A stretch of DNA of 64,000 bases, taken from NCBI RefSeq assembly GCF_014851395.1, contig NW_024041262.1:14033252-14097251 (forward strand). The letters run 5' to 3'. Positions 44,500 through 57,400 of this stretch are shown piece after piece. Position 1 is the stretch's first letter; every line of letters starts with the position of its first letter. The notes beneath the pieces are model-generated. The model ran no database searches and was not told the origin of the DNA. It saw nothing but the letters and a program-made list of their open reading frames with translations. This stretch comes from Micropterus salmoides (taxonomy: Eukaryota; Chordata; Actinopteri; Centrarchiformes; Centrarchidae). A program made the translations under genes and the position numbers.

Positions 44500-44670
44500 A
44501 GCAGAAGTTCTAACATGCTAAATTGAGATGGTTAACACGGTAAACATGATATACCTACAAAACATCGGCATGTTAGCTTTATCATTGTGAGGGTGTTAGC
44601 ATGCTGATGTTAGCATTTAGCTCAAAGCAAATATATACAGCCTAACAGAGCCACTGGCGAGGGTCCTTTA
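44500..44670 (+). repeat. Partial copy of the 'gttagcatgctgatgttagc' repeat family
   Basis: 'aacatgctaaattgagatggttaac', then 'gtgttagcatgctgatgttagcatttagctcaaagc' recurs at 62388-62430 in diverged form and relates to the segment at 4126. Confidence 0.6.
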
Positions 44671-47600
44671 ATATCAACATTGGCAGGTGTTTTTTACACC
44701 CCAGATCGAAGATACCTTTTAAGGATTTTAATTAGCTTTGCATTATGTATTGAGTAGCTCCAACTGGGACTCATTCAGAATTTCAATCCAAGAAAATATA
44801 GCACACAACTGCACACAAAGCTGAATCCTAGACAAACATCAAGATTTTAATAGGATCAGTAGACTGTTATCTGAACATCAGCTGTGTCATTTCAAAGTAG
44901 GGCAATATTGTCTTTGTTTTCATAGTAGTTTAAAAGATAAGACCATAGTAGATTATTCGGGGCAGTAAGAACTTAACTTTGATGTGTGGCTTTTGTAAAG
45001 ATTAACATGCTGACTGGGCAGAGGCTAAAACGGAAATTGAAAACACGACCATCTCTCTTGTTATGTCACTTCATTATGTTCCCTTCTCTCCATTTTCTCA
45101 TGTTGTTCTTCTTCCTGTCTTTCTTGCACTCTGTCTTCTCTGCTCAGTGTTTTCTCTCCCCTCCCAGAACGTGAAACCACTACTACTCAAAGAAAGACAA
45201 CTTTACGACCAATTATTTTAACTCCTTCATCAATTATTCTTCCAGTATGTTCTCTCCCTTTCAATTCTTAAGTCTCCCCGCTGTCATTAATATTTAACAA
45301 AGCTGTCAGTTTTGAAGTGTTTTGAAGAGGGCAAGTTTTCCTCTGTTGCTGTTTATTAGAATGGCCATGATCTTGATGATGCAGGTCTAAATCAGAGAGA
45401 AGTTAAATCAGTCTGACTCTAAATATGTTTCCAGTTGTGGGATTCATCCTATATAGCACATTTATTGTTAACGTTCTGGGAGACATCAGTGCCTTTGGGT
45501 TATTGTTGATTACTTGTTTGTCAAGAACAGATATTCCAAGATGTATATAATCAATATACTCATTATAACACATACTGTGATCCAACCAAACACTGCAGGA
45601 GCTGCTGTCTCTGGCTGGTTTAAGATGTTGATTTATTTATTCGTTCCTTCATAGGTTTATCAAATAATGATTGATGTCTTTGTGCACAGGCCAATGTGCG
45701 AGCTGATCAGTGCCCTGCAAATCAGCAGATTTGCAGCCAAACTTAGGTGACAACATTTAAGTAGTTTTGGCAGCTGCATTCAAGCCCTGACGCCTGTTCC
45801 AGGGCAGTATGTCAAGCCTGTATAGTGAGGGTAAGAATTAGTTCACTAGGCTGACAGAAGCAGATTTTATAATTCTGACATTTTTATGGAGAGAATTCAC
45901 TGAGAACAGAGAGAGATGGTTGTAGTAATGGAAGTTTTGGATTCCTGGTTAGGTGCTTGTAGGAATGTGTTATAATCCATTACTTAAATGCCTACTTTAC
46001 CAAACTGCCCAAAAGGAACCTTGTGTGAATGTTTTGAATTTGTAGGAACATGTACAGTATTTAATCCTCCTAACCCTAACCCAACTTTATGGGAGCGCAC
46101 ATACTAAATTGCTAGATGTTCCAGCACTGCATGAAATTAGCAAAAAATACATATCGTGGAAACACACAATAAATTGGACTCTTCAGTAATGACATACAAT
46201 GCAATGTGACCAGTACAGACTTTTTCCCAGCCTCAAAACTTCAGCCCACATTTTTTCCATCATTATGGCCTGTCAGGGCTCACTAGAAATTTGCTATGAA
46301 CAGATGCCATTCCAAGTAGGCCTTAGAATAATTTATTGATAGTTTCCTTCCCTTAGACATCAATATGAATACTTGGACAAATACACGACGATTTTCAGGT
46401 TTCCTCCCAATTTTCAAGCTAGAAAAATATTGTGGCTATTCCTGGAAATATAAATTTTCTCCTAAACTTTACACCAAAATCTGTTTCCGAATACATTTCA
46501 GGCAAAAAATATAACTTGATAACCTTGCACTTCTAATCTAATAAGACGTAGTTTGACCTTGCAAGCCTCGGAAGGAAAAAATTAATGAATTCAGATGAAA
46601 TATCAATACCACGTCATGACTTTTGCTTTGTGTGTTTGTCAGTTTGTACAGTTGTCCACACATAGGTGTACACATTGTATACAGAGCCTTCGTGAAAAAT
46701 AAACTCAATCAAACCACCAAAGAACACAATTTATATTCATTTGGGACAATAGAAATGGAAAGCAGAATCATCTCTAATGCATTTCCCCCATCAAAGATAA
46801 CGTTGCCACCGCATTAAAATTTAGATTTTACATTGATTTCCTGACCCTGCAAACATACTACCATTAAAATTTGGATTCAGATTTATACATTTGTTAGGGC
46901 CAAAGCATTGTAATTGCTTGTTATATGTTCTTGTGGAAACAGGGGCTTTATAGGTAGAGGAAACAAAAGTCATTATACTTCGAAATGTAAGGGATCCAGG
47001 CATAACAACCCCTGCAAATCGGCTGTAGATATCACTCTTCAAAATTTTAGAACACATTTCTCCAATTACATTTAACAACACAACAGCCAAAGCATGTCCA
47101 TGCATGTGTCCTGTCGCTGTGTCTTTGAGGGAAACCAGTGACAGCTGACGGCTACAAGCTCACTCATTGTTACCTGGAGGTTTTCCCAGAAAAGAGTATC
47201 AGACAAATTGAAATTGGAGCTGCCACGACATTAGAGGTGAAATCAACCACATGAAATGAGATGTGAGATTTATTGCCATCCATACAATTATGTGACTGTG
47301 AAATAATTGAGGCGCAGAGGGGTGAAGGCTATCTGACTGATCAACCATGGTCACCAGTGGCAGCACAATTTGTCATAGTTAACACCTACTTGCACCATGT
47401 TAACCGAAGGACATGCCTCATTATTCACTTCCTCTCAAATGAATGGTTACATGTGAATGCCCCCCTATACATGTGAGCGAGCAACGCCTCACACGCCAGC
47501 TCACTTTCACATACTTGCTCAGGCATATATGCTCTACTGTCCACTGCACTGAATATCTTCCTAATGTTGTGTCACCTGCTGGCGGAGAGATCTGCTTAGG

Positions 47601-48306
47601 AACAGGACAGGAAATGAGTCATCAGGTCTTAATGGTGGACAGGAAATAGATAGTTGAAGCTTAACTTTGCTCCTGGTCCATTAACTATAAAGCGAGTGAA
47701 ATGGAATATGTGTTCGTGCATGGGTGTTGGCTTGTAAATTGATCTAAAATAGGTGGGTTGTGGAAAATCTTCTTTGTAAATTTATGATGGAAATCTGTCA
47801 GTCTACTGACAATAAAAACAGCTACTTCACATTTGTGTGCTTAATCTCCAGATTTAAAATTCTGCACACACAGCTTCTATTAATATCAGTCTTTCAAGCT
47901 AGTTTGAGTATTGTTTTCCCTCTCCTCACACAAACCCATGACTCCTGTTACCTGCCAGCATGCAGCCCACTTATCAAACACAATGTTGATATTGAAGAAT
48001 CAACTACTGCTGTTCACCAGCTAGTCTCTTTCGTCTGTCTGCTGTCTAGTGCCGTAGGTAGCTTACAGTTGGTTTATCTGAGCATTTTGTTTCTCTAAAA
48101 AGACTGCTGCGTGTGGAAAGGAGGTTGATGAATTATATGATTAACTTGAGAATTTTGTTTTTGCTGGCTGCCCAACACGTTCTGCCACAACAGATCAAGA
48201 AACATAAAGTACAATAGGCCACTATCCAAGATAGTAAAACATCACGATGGCTTGTGCTGCTTGCTTTAAATAAATAAAAAGATTGTGGGTCACAGTAACT
48301 TGGAGA
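44671..48306. other. Putative intron, no exon seen
   Basis: Anonymous sequence without microsatellites of note. A splice-acceptor-like pyrimidine tract at about 45060-45165 is not followed by a recognisable exon. Confidence 0.4.
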
Positions 48307-49244
48307 CAGGGTCTGAAATAAGTACCTGCTACCCACCAAATGTGGGTTAATTGTTGGCTGTGGCGGGTAAAATTGTCAGGCCATCCACCACTTTGGCTGA
48401 CAGGGAAAATGCACAACAGAAATACACATGTAGTAAGATTAGCATATTTTGGCAATCAGGACATGTCCTCCGTCACACACAACGCACACAGCCACCAGTC
48501 AGCTCACCAGTGGAAGAGGTCCAGGCTGTCCTGAGTGACTCTTGCTTGCCAGCAGTGCCAGTCTGACTACGGGAGGTAACCCTGTTGTTGTTGGAGAATC
48601 TTAAGCTTGTGTATTAGACACAAGAAGCATCACTGTGTTTTACTTTTGTACTGAATCTGAGAATTATTTTGTTTACATGTTGAGATCCAGAGGAGGAGGT
48701 TTTTGTTGAGATATGGACTCTTTTGTTGATTTGAACTGAGATAAAGATACACTGTGGGGAACTTTGTGTTTCTTGTTGTCTGTTGGTACCTGCTGATCTT
48801 ATATGAAATTAATTAATGCAGTGACTTGACTCTCAAATTATCTTTCTGTGAAATCATTCCAATCTGGTACTTTTTCTCCTCAATTACTCATCCAGCAAAC
48901 CATTTCACTCTGCCCCTTTAAAATGTGCTTCCTTCTTATCATGGCTGACATATGCACTAATAACAATATATTGATCATGCCTCTTCAATTGAAATACCTA
49001 GTAAGGTGAAGTGATTGTCATGTATTGAAAGACACGGATCCTTTTGTGCATGCAAACATGTTTTTGTGTAAATATATTGAACATTGAATGTAAATGTTAT
49101 TTACATTAAATGATGCCTAAATGAGCTGAATATAACATTTAGTTCCTTCATTTAGCGCATACATTACATTTCATCAAAAATGGCCGGTAACATTTCTAAA
49201 AAAAATAACTGCCTGCCCCCAAAAAAGTTCAGTTTCAGACCCTG
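48307..49244. mobile_element. hAT-like non-autonomous DNA transposon, 938 bp
   Basis: The element begins CAGGGTCTGAAA and ends TTTCAGACCCTG, a perfect 12-bp inverted pair. The flanks ACTTGGAG (48298-48305) and AACTGGAG (49245-49252) match at 6 of 8 positions, which suits a decayed 8-bp hAT target duplication. Internal sequence near both ends ('cctgctacccaccaaatgtggg' on the left, 'tgcctgcccccaaaaaa' on the right) resembles hAT derivatives I know from fish. No transposase frame. Confidence 0.75.
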
Positions 49245-52200
49245 AACTGGAGGAAGGAGTGCTGCACCTGGGCACCCTCTACACCTGTACTTCCCACCAC
49301 GATGGGTAGATAAAGATAGTTTCCAGTAGATTTTACATTTGTTACTTTTACACTCTCAACAGAAGCCCTAATTTCCATTGTACTGAAAGTTTCCACACCA
49401 TTCAGTCAAAAAGAGAGCTGTTTCCCCTACATCCTCTTTCAAACAGTAACTCAGAATTCAGCTGAAAGGGATTCATATGATTAAAAGGCCTTAAATGAGA
49501 CTGGACCTTCCAGGATTTGACAAAGCGTACTGGGTGGATGAGACGCCAATTCTTATAAGTGGAACAAATACAGTAGAAATGCTGCTAAATTGTCCTCAAC
49601 TGACCCTGTTTCCTTCCAAACTTTACGAACACCACTCTGTCTCTCTGTTAATTTTAAAACTATCTTGCTTTCTCACTTTTGCTTTGAATTTAAATTATTT
49701 ATTGGCATGACTGTTAAACAAAGCAAAATTGTTGTGGCAGTTTTGAAAAATGTATAATAAAACACAAACGGAAATATTTACACCACAACGCCTTTTAGTT
49801 CTTTACTGCATAATCACTAACAATAGCAGATAAGCTTTGATTAGCAGATATGCTCTCTCTACTTCTCTTCCACGACAATTCTCTTTCTCTGTGTTACTCC
49901 AACCTTTCTTCATTTACTTTTATGTTCCCAGTTTCTTTTGTCATCAGTTCTCTCTTCACGTTCTTTTTCCTGCCCGCTCTTTGGTTTTGCCAATTTGGCG
50001 TGCGTTCACAAAACATGTCCAGCATTGCTCATATCCTTCTTTTTGGCTTCTGGGGTGTCACAGCTGATCGATACATCCATTTACGCAGCCAAATTTTGTT
50101 TTATTGTACATTCTCTGTGCTCGGCAATAACACACTGATTACCTTCGGAAAATAAAAAGTCCTTTGAGGAAGATGCGAGCAAATCACACAAATTGCTTCA
50201 TTTATTTTGGCAGCACTTGAGGTAAATCAACTACAGCAAGTGTCACTTTTTCTGACATGAAAGTGCAGCAGCTCAATGTTGCCACTTTTGTGTTCTTGCT
50301 GCGTTAGCATTAATGCTGTTTTGAAAAATACTAAAATTACAACTCAAGGGCAAATGAATGACCCAGCGATGGAGCTGAAAACAACCTGGAAACCTAATGG
50401 TGAGATGTTATAACAGGAAAAGTGTGTATTTGTTTTTAATAATACACATGATGCTAAGATGGGGCATAAAGGTGGCATGAAGACATCTTGCGCACCAACA
50501 ACATTTAGTTCTCACTCTGTTATTTGTTCCTTTCTGTTTTGAGTGTTGGTAGTCAGATGCCAACAAGTTTTCTTTTGGAACAAAGTACATTTAACTGCCT
50601 TTCCGTCTTCCATTCTTGGCAGAAGCTACTTTCTTACCAGGGGCACTTGAAAGCAGCATGGTCTTCTTTTACAACTATGTCATACAGTTTGGAATGTATT
50701 ACATATTATGGGAAAATTGGCCCTATCTCTAGCTAGCAGTTTCAAGTGTTCATGTTGGAGGGGCATTATGAGAGGTGCATATCAGGTCAGTAGTGGTAGG
50801 CTGGTATGCCTTTGTTGTGTCTCCATCAGCCCTTCCCTTACTGAAGAATTTGCAGTCTTATAAAATCCAAAACTTGAGCATTAAGACCTGAGGCTTAAAA
50901 AAAACTCTTTTATAATTTATATTCTCTTCCAATCTCCCACTTACTGTCTCTCCACTTTTCTCTCTCTCTGTTTTTCTATGTTCAGTGCTTGTGTGCAATC
51001 AGGGAGATGGTGGTGTTTTCTGCCTCTTCACACTCACAGGTGCTGACTGTCTCTGTGAGATTGGCAGAACAGGGCAAGCAAAGTGCCTCACCATTAGCTT
51101 ATTGGACAGTCTGGTCAACAGAACTGTGTGTGTATAAGTGCGTGCTTGTGTTCGTGCTCTCTGATACTGCAGGGTAGGGTAAATTTTGTCACTCATCATG
51201 CATCAAGCATGCTCCAAACCTGTTCAAACTGGTTAAACTGGTTCGTACAGAAAATTGGACTGCACATAATTGAATAATTCCAAATGTGCGTGGTATGTGT
51301 AATCGCAAATACTGTTAATTCTAACCTACAAGTATTATCTGTTTCATTTTGACAGTGTACTGCAAGCTGTTTATCACATTAAGGTGCACAAACTTGATTT
51401 AAAATGTTTACCTGTCTACCGCCACCTGATTCTGTGTTTGAAAGCCTACTCATCTTGTGTTATAATTTACACAAAAATGAAAAGGTTAGAGTCTGAGGGA
51501 ATTGGAAAATAAACAGGGGTGGCTTTAGAAACTGGGGCACAGTTTTAAAGAATTTGTAATTTTTTTTAAATGAGTACAAATGTGTTGAGACTCACATATA
51601 AAGTCCTGGTAATAAAGGAATACCAAATAATGAATTTTGAATATTCTACTATGAAATAATTTGACTATATAGCTGCTATCTGTAACCCTACAGCCATCGA
51701 CAGATTAATAGACATTGGGTCCCTGGATACGGACATTTAAACGGCCCCGCAGCCAAACCAAATCGGAGCAAGACACCCAGAAGTAAAGACACAAAACAAC
51801 TACAAATTACTTGGTTGTTTTTCGCCTCTTTGTTGTCATGTATTGTCTTTTTTGTCATTTAACATCACTTTGTTTTTTGTTTTCCATCTCTTTTTCATTG
51901 TTTGATTGACTTTCAAACAAGAAGTGTCACTTCATACAAGGGTGCTGGTCCACAGACCATTTTTATACATCCCTTTCATCCTTCTCCTGAAAATAAGGGA
52001 ATTGTCCTGTGAATCTGCAAGTTTTGCCTTTTGGTTCATGCTGTACAGCAGCAAGGCTTTTTTTTACAGACCATGTAACTGTAACCAGTTCGCTCACTCT
52101 ATGCCCTACAAAATACCCTTGAGGAAGACAGTAAACCACACATAGGAAGTCGTTCTGCATAAGGCCGTCAGCCATCTGGGACATTTGCAGTCTTGTTTTG

Positions 52201-52499
52201 GCAGCAGAGGAATTGTGAAAGATGCCAGACAGACACTGACAAATGGCTGACAGACAGACAGACATACTGACACAAACACAACACAAACAGGCGAACAGAC
52301 AGAGTGACAGAAAAAGAAATAGACAGATGTCGGCTATGACAGTACAAGGGAAATATTTTTATTTGTTCTGCACACATGCAAAAGCAGTCGGTTAGAGTTA
52401 CAGTAACAAGGTCCTATCAGTCACATGCAATGACAGGAAGCTGATCATAAACACCAAGGAAGTGAGCAACTTAAAACAGCATGTCAAATTCTCTCACTC
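49245..52499. other. Putative intron, no exon seen
   Basis: Anonymous. The 49850-50155 frames are pyrimidine-rich translations. No recognisable repeat protein or exon. Confidence 0.4.
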
Positions 52500-53115
52500 T
52501 CTCTCATTGTTTTGGGTCAAGTCTCCATATTGTTACTTAGCTTCTTGATTTCACTATTTTTAACACACATATTCTCTATCAATATCTCCTGTTTTAAGGT
52601 CAAAGTTTTGTTTCTTTTCTTTCAAAAGTTTCTCTTTTCATTTGCTTGTTTTTCTCTAGAGAACCTCTCTTTCTTTTCAATCTTATTGTCTACCTCAGAT
52701 TGCTTTTGTTTCTCTCTTATCCTCCTTTCTATCCTATCCTCACCCTAGCTCTGCCCTCTTCTCATTTTCTCCCCCACCCTGTGATCGTTATACATCAATG
52801 AGAGGTTGTTGATGTTCAGTGAAACCAGTGGCCTTTAAAGTGCAGGTCACAATCTCTGTCTCATTCCTTTTCTTTCTTTGTCTGTCTGTCTGATATTGTC
52901 TGGGACAAAGTCTCAGTCTTTGGTCTCTTTTCCTCTTTTCTAACGTAATCTCTTGATCTCACTTTTTTTTTTACCGTCTCTCCTCTTGTTCTCTGTTTTC
53001 TCCCCCTTTCTCTGTTTCCTCCTTTCTGTTTCCTCTGAATCTCCATGTTTCTCTTATTCTCTCCTCATCATTTCCTCTGTGTGAGTGTCTCTCTCTCTCT
53101 CTCTCTGCCGGGTGT
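52500..53115 (+). repeat. Polypyrimidine-rich tract
   Basis: About 600 bp with strong C+T bias on the + strand (TTTCTCTT, TCCTC words), ending in (CT)n at about 53089-53108. The minus strand gives a spurious arginine/glutamate/lysine frame. Confidence 0.75.
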
Positions 53116-53673
53116 ATTTCCTCTCCTCTCTGGAGGAATAAAACTTTTTGAAGTTCTTCCAGAGGAGAAGAGCCTTCAGCCCTAATACACTTCATCCTGG
53201 TTACTGACGCTTACAACATGGCCTACTATTGTGTGCCACAGTGCTTTGTGAACTTTACCAGGGAATTAAGCATAAGCCAGCAACCCTGCCCAACACACAG
53301 TCTCACAATTAGAGACGAACCATGAAGAACAATGTTAGCTGGTATACTAATTCTTATCTGCATATTCCTGAGCGGCTATAGTGCCTCTTCTGCCCAGTAT
53401 TAAACACTGCATTAATATTATTGATCTGTTTTTTCTCAAATTGTCATTCTGCTAAATTGTTTGCTTTTCATTAAAGTATGCTTTGGATAACCAATGGTAC
53501 GGTGGTTAGCAATCTGGGGATTGTGTTATCTGTAGTTATTCCGGCTGTAATGATGGTGTTTGTTTTGAGCTGTAATGTTTTAATTCGCTGCAGCTGTCTG
53601 TTACTGTTAAATCTTTCATTGCATCAGCTTGCACATCACCAGCAGCCCCTGCCAAGGGACCACAGATGAAAAT

Positions 53674-53676
<3 letters not shown>

Positions 53677-53745
<69 letters not shown>

Positions 53746-53764
53746 TATATGTATATGTATATAA
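53677..53764 (+). repeat. TA microsatellite
   Basis: About 88 bases of TA with two or three G interruptions. Confidence 0.95.
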
Positions 53765-54764
53765 GCATGTGTTAAAGCAAGTGTAGTGGACTAGCACTGG
53801 CTAGAGCACTGGCAAAGCTTAGAAAAAGGTTTCAGTATGTTTATGGTACAATTCAATTATGATGTAAAAATACTTTCAGTAAATCTATATTTTGTGACCG
53901 TCATGCAGGACGGTTCATTAGCTAATGCCAACATGTTCAACTCAAGTAAAAAACACATACCCTGTCGCTAACAGCTGTACCTATTTCACTGCTGAGTGTG
54001 AAACTTGCAAACAAAATGTCTGCTGCCACTAACTGGAGATTTTATTGTCATGTGCTTCTGGCTTGATGCCCAAGCATGTGTCGCATTTCCAATATGGTGA
54101 ACTGAAGCTCTAGGATCTCAGTTACTTAACCAGGAAAGCCTCATCAGCATTAAACTTCTGTTTTAGCAAACAAAATGAGCTACAGACTAACACTATGAGA
54201 ATAATAACACAACATATGGTTCGAAATCAGAATTAGCCATACTTAAAAGTTAAGCTAAGCTCCACAAAATGTTGTTATAGCAAAATGTAATTATTTTGCA
54301 CAAATTGTTTTTTTGTTTTTTTATCTATTAAGACAATTATACAGGAGGGTACAGAAATTCAGTGTTTTTGAAGTGAAAGTCTATGTTTAAATTCCCCAGG
54401 ATTAGCTAATGCTAGCAGCAACTCATATGATCAGATTCCAGATCAGTGAGTGTTACATTCTTGGCTGCCAATAAACATAGAGTTTACTTAGTAGAAGCCT
54501 TAATATAGACACTGTTTGGGACACCTTAATATTATCAGCATTATCAGGACATTATCTTTTAATGAATTGAAGACCTATTTTTAACCCCTCAATTTTCTCT
54601 AGTTTAATAATTCTAATAATTGTATAAAAACCTAACATGTCTGCTTCTCCTTCTCTCCTCCTCTGTGATTGGGTTGGAAAATCAATTAACTTTGGTCACA
54701 TTGTTATGTACTTCATTAAAGTAATATAGACACATTTTAAAAAAGCAGCAGTGAGCTCCAAGCT
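53765..54764. other. Putative intron, no exon seen
   Basis: Anonymous AT-rich sequence. Confidence 0.4.
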
Positions 54765-55345
54765 GTGCATATCAGAATCAGAATCAGGTAAACACAGTAA
54801 AAATTGTGTAAAAAGTATAACAAAATTGTAAAATACATCTGTTTCCAAATAATTTGTACAGTGGGAGGATGGATATTGACCAAGAAATGTGCAAATGATC
54901 ACAGTTTAAAGAATACGTGCGATGTGCAGAGATAATCCAAAAAACATGCGTTAATGTAATTGAGTCAGATGTGGAGGTTTTACTTTACTGTAACAATCGG
55001 TGTCCATGGGGCAGGATAAGTGTCACTGTCAGGGGGTCCCGCACCTTGTTGATTAGGCTATTTGCAATCGGGAAGAAACTGTTCTTATAGTGGGAGGTTT
55101 TGGTCCTGATGTACCACAGCCTCCTGTGGAGGGGAGTGTTTCAAAAGGTTTGTGTTGGGGCTGGGATGGGTCGGCCATGATCATTCCTGCTGGCTTCAGG
55201 GTCCAGGAGGGACGGCAGATTGCAGTCAATCATCTTCTCAGGAGAACAAATGATACACTGCCCTTGTCCCTGGCAGTGGCAGTAGCGGAGCAGATGGTGG
55301 TGGAGGATGTATAATTTGGCAGGTTGAATTTCTTTAGCTGCTGCA
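54765..55345 (-). mobile_element. 5'-truncated CR1/Rex-like LINE fragment, antisense
   Basis: The antisense 3' tail is marked by ATCAGAATCAGAATCAG at about 54770-54787. The body (about 55000-55345) reads 'gggaagaaactgttcttatag', 'gtaccacagcctcctgtggaggggagtgtttc', 'cttcagggtccaggagg' and 'tttctttagctgctgcaggaagtgcattctctgctg'. I recognise this as the 3' coding end of a fish CR1-type LINE seen in reverse. No intact frame. Confidence 0.65.
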
Positions 55346-55546
55346 GGAAGTGCATTCTCTGCTGTATATTATTAATTATTGTAATATTAATTTATCAAGC
55401 TAAGTCTCCAGTCAAGGACCTTCCTCATGGGTTTGCAGAAATATTACATTCATAGTCCAGACTGAGAGAGTCAACAGATCAATTTTGGGGCAACTAAAGT
55501 AAATATCTTTTGGCCAGACATAGCCATTTTGTAGAAATGCTATAAT

Positions 55547-56880
55547 ATGGGTGAAGTTAGTCTCTATAGGAAGCATTTGAAATGTAACCTAATAGCTTGT
55601 CATAATTTTTCTTCCATAGAAGTACTCATGTTTAAACTTGGTAGCCCACTCCCGGTCATATTTGCTGTAATTTATTGCCCCCCAAACCAGCTGGCTCCTT
55701 TCGGATGGCGCTCCCTGAATGACTTTGGTTAAACTATGACGGAATTGTTCTTTGTGGTGATATTAATTTTCATGTAGTCTTCTAAAGGCTTGCTATGTAT
55801 TTTTTTTATAAATATCACAAATTCTTTTAACTTTCAACATCATGTGTCTGGCAAAACTCATAAATGTGACCACACTCGAGAGCCTGGGTCTGTGCAAATC
55901 GTGGACATGTTCGTATCTGATCAACACTGCATTGTTGTTAACTGTGAATTTCTGCCCAATCTCGCTCTAATTATACTGAAGTCTCTAAAATCTGTACACT
56001 GTTTAATTCACTTGGCAATGTGATTCCTGATTTCACCTACACCAATGATTTGATTAATTCTTTAAAGTCTCCGTGTTCCTCAACCTTATATTTCATAGCT
56101 CCTCTAAAGATGGATGGATTTGGATGAGGGACGAAACGTCTTCCAGTATCTTCAACCAAGTCCAGTTGCCCTTGATTTTAACCTTCGTTGGATGACCTGG
56201 ATGACTGAGAATCTTCATAGACCTCTAAACAATAGACCAAACTCTATGACTAGGAAGCAGCTGTGGTTAAATGAAAGTATTCAAAGCTGTAAAAGGAAAT
56301 GCAGAAAAGCAGAACATAAATGGAAGAAATAAGGTCTCCTGGTCCTCTTTGTGGTTATGAAAGAGTTATTACTCCTTTATAATAGGATGGTGAAAGATGC
56401 AAAAACAGGCTATTTTTCTGCTCATCAGCACAATCTCAGATTTCTGTTTAAGGCTGTCAAAAAGTTAGTTAACCCAACCTTCGACAGTTACTAGAAGCAC
56501 ATTCATCATGGCCCTTTGTAAAAGAGAGGGAGAGCGAGTATCCTCCAGCTGTCTTGACATAATTCCAACTAAGTTAATAGATTGTATTCAGCCTCATTTG
56601 CTTTCTATTTTGAACAGCTTGTTGTGTTATGCTTGGGTCCAGACAGTCCTAAACAAACCTGGCTTGATCCTTTCTTTTCATTGTTACATGGACAGCACAC
56701 ATTTGTATCTTCCTGTTAAGCCCACTGACCTCAGTGTTGATTTCTCAGTACTACATGTTCGATCTAAAGAAATGGATAATGATACATTTTCTTCAGCTTA
56801 ATTATAATAAAACAGAAGATGTTGTTATTGGTTCCCAGCATATCCAACATATCCTTGTACCTAAACGAATGAATAGGCTA
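55547..56880 (+). pseudogene. L2-like ORF2 pseudogene (endonuclease plus RT remnants)
   Basis: Endonuclease motifs: HNFSSIEVLMFKLGS, then CGDINFHV (the GDFN/H catalytic box, at about 55755-55778 in a shifted frame), then SFNFQHHVSGKTH and SDQHCIVVNC (the SDH box). The linker has PWL-type WLNESIQSCKRKCRKAEHKWKK. In the RT region LDIIPTKLI and LLSILNSLL are followed by LNKPGL. The sequence then jumps straight to SFHCYMDSTHLYLPVKPTD, where L2 elements have the Y-A-D-D box (here Y-M-D-S). The core of the RT between these points is missing. LNYNKTEDVVIG completes the signature. Confidence 0.8.
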
Positions 56881-56899
56881 GTTTGCCCAAAATGACATA

Positions 56900-57085
56900 T
56901 GTGACTATTGGAGAGTATCAGCGACAGGTGTACCTGTACCATGGTGACAATAAAGACATTGTTAACATTGTGAAGTGGCCGTGGCTTGGTTAGATTTAGG
57001 AAAAGATCATGGTTTGGATTAAAATAAGTGCGTTACTCTAGTAAGTCACAAGTCACATGATGTAACTTAACTTACCTATGTAACT
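56900..57085 (+). repeat. Dispersed repeat family C, copy 2
   Basis: Similar to 42840-43000. It interrupts the L2-like LINE, so it arrived later. It contains 'gttactctagtaagtcacaagtcacatgatgtaact'. Confidence 0.6.
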
Positions 57086-57400
57086 TACATAACTGAAGAG
57101 GACAGAGTTTTTGCGATCAGGGCCCTGAGGCTCTGGAACAACCTGCCCAAGGAAATAAGGCTGTCTGAGTCAATGCCTTTTTAAGTGTCTCTTCTAAAAA
57201 CTTACTTTTTGCAGAAAGAATATATTGATTTTACCAGAGCTGACTGTTTATTTAAATTTTTTGTCTATTATCTTTTATTTTGCCTTTCATGTATTTTATC
57301 ATTTATATTTTATTTCATTTTTCTCTCTGTGAAGCACTTAATCCTTTGGTTTGATAAGTGCTCTATAAGTGAAGATCCAATTGTAGAACAGCACCAACTC

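Larger units (their letters stand above)
55500..57400 (+). mobile_element. Degenerate L2-like LINE with most of RT deleted and another repeat inserted
   Basis: Order on the + strand: endonuclease pieces (55547-56010), linker (56114-56480), RT remnants (56510-56880), an inserted family C repeat (about 56900-57085), then the C-terminal LINE segment (VFAIRALRLWNNLPKEIRLSES, 57090-57180). The 3' UTR ends in 'gtgaagcacttaatcctttgg...gctctataagtgaag', like L2 tails. Frameshifts and stops are throughout. Confidence 0.8.

Noticed and set aside
52861..53195. Highly charged Arg/Glu/Lys protein on the minus strand
   Set aside because: Complement of the CT-rich tract, no independent coding evidence.
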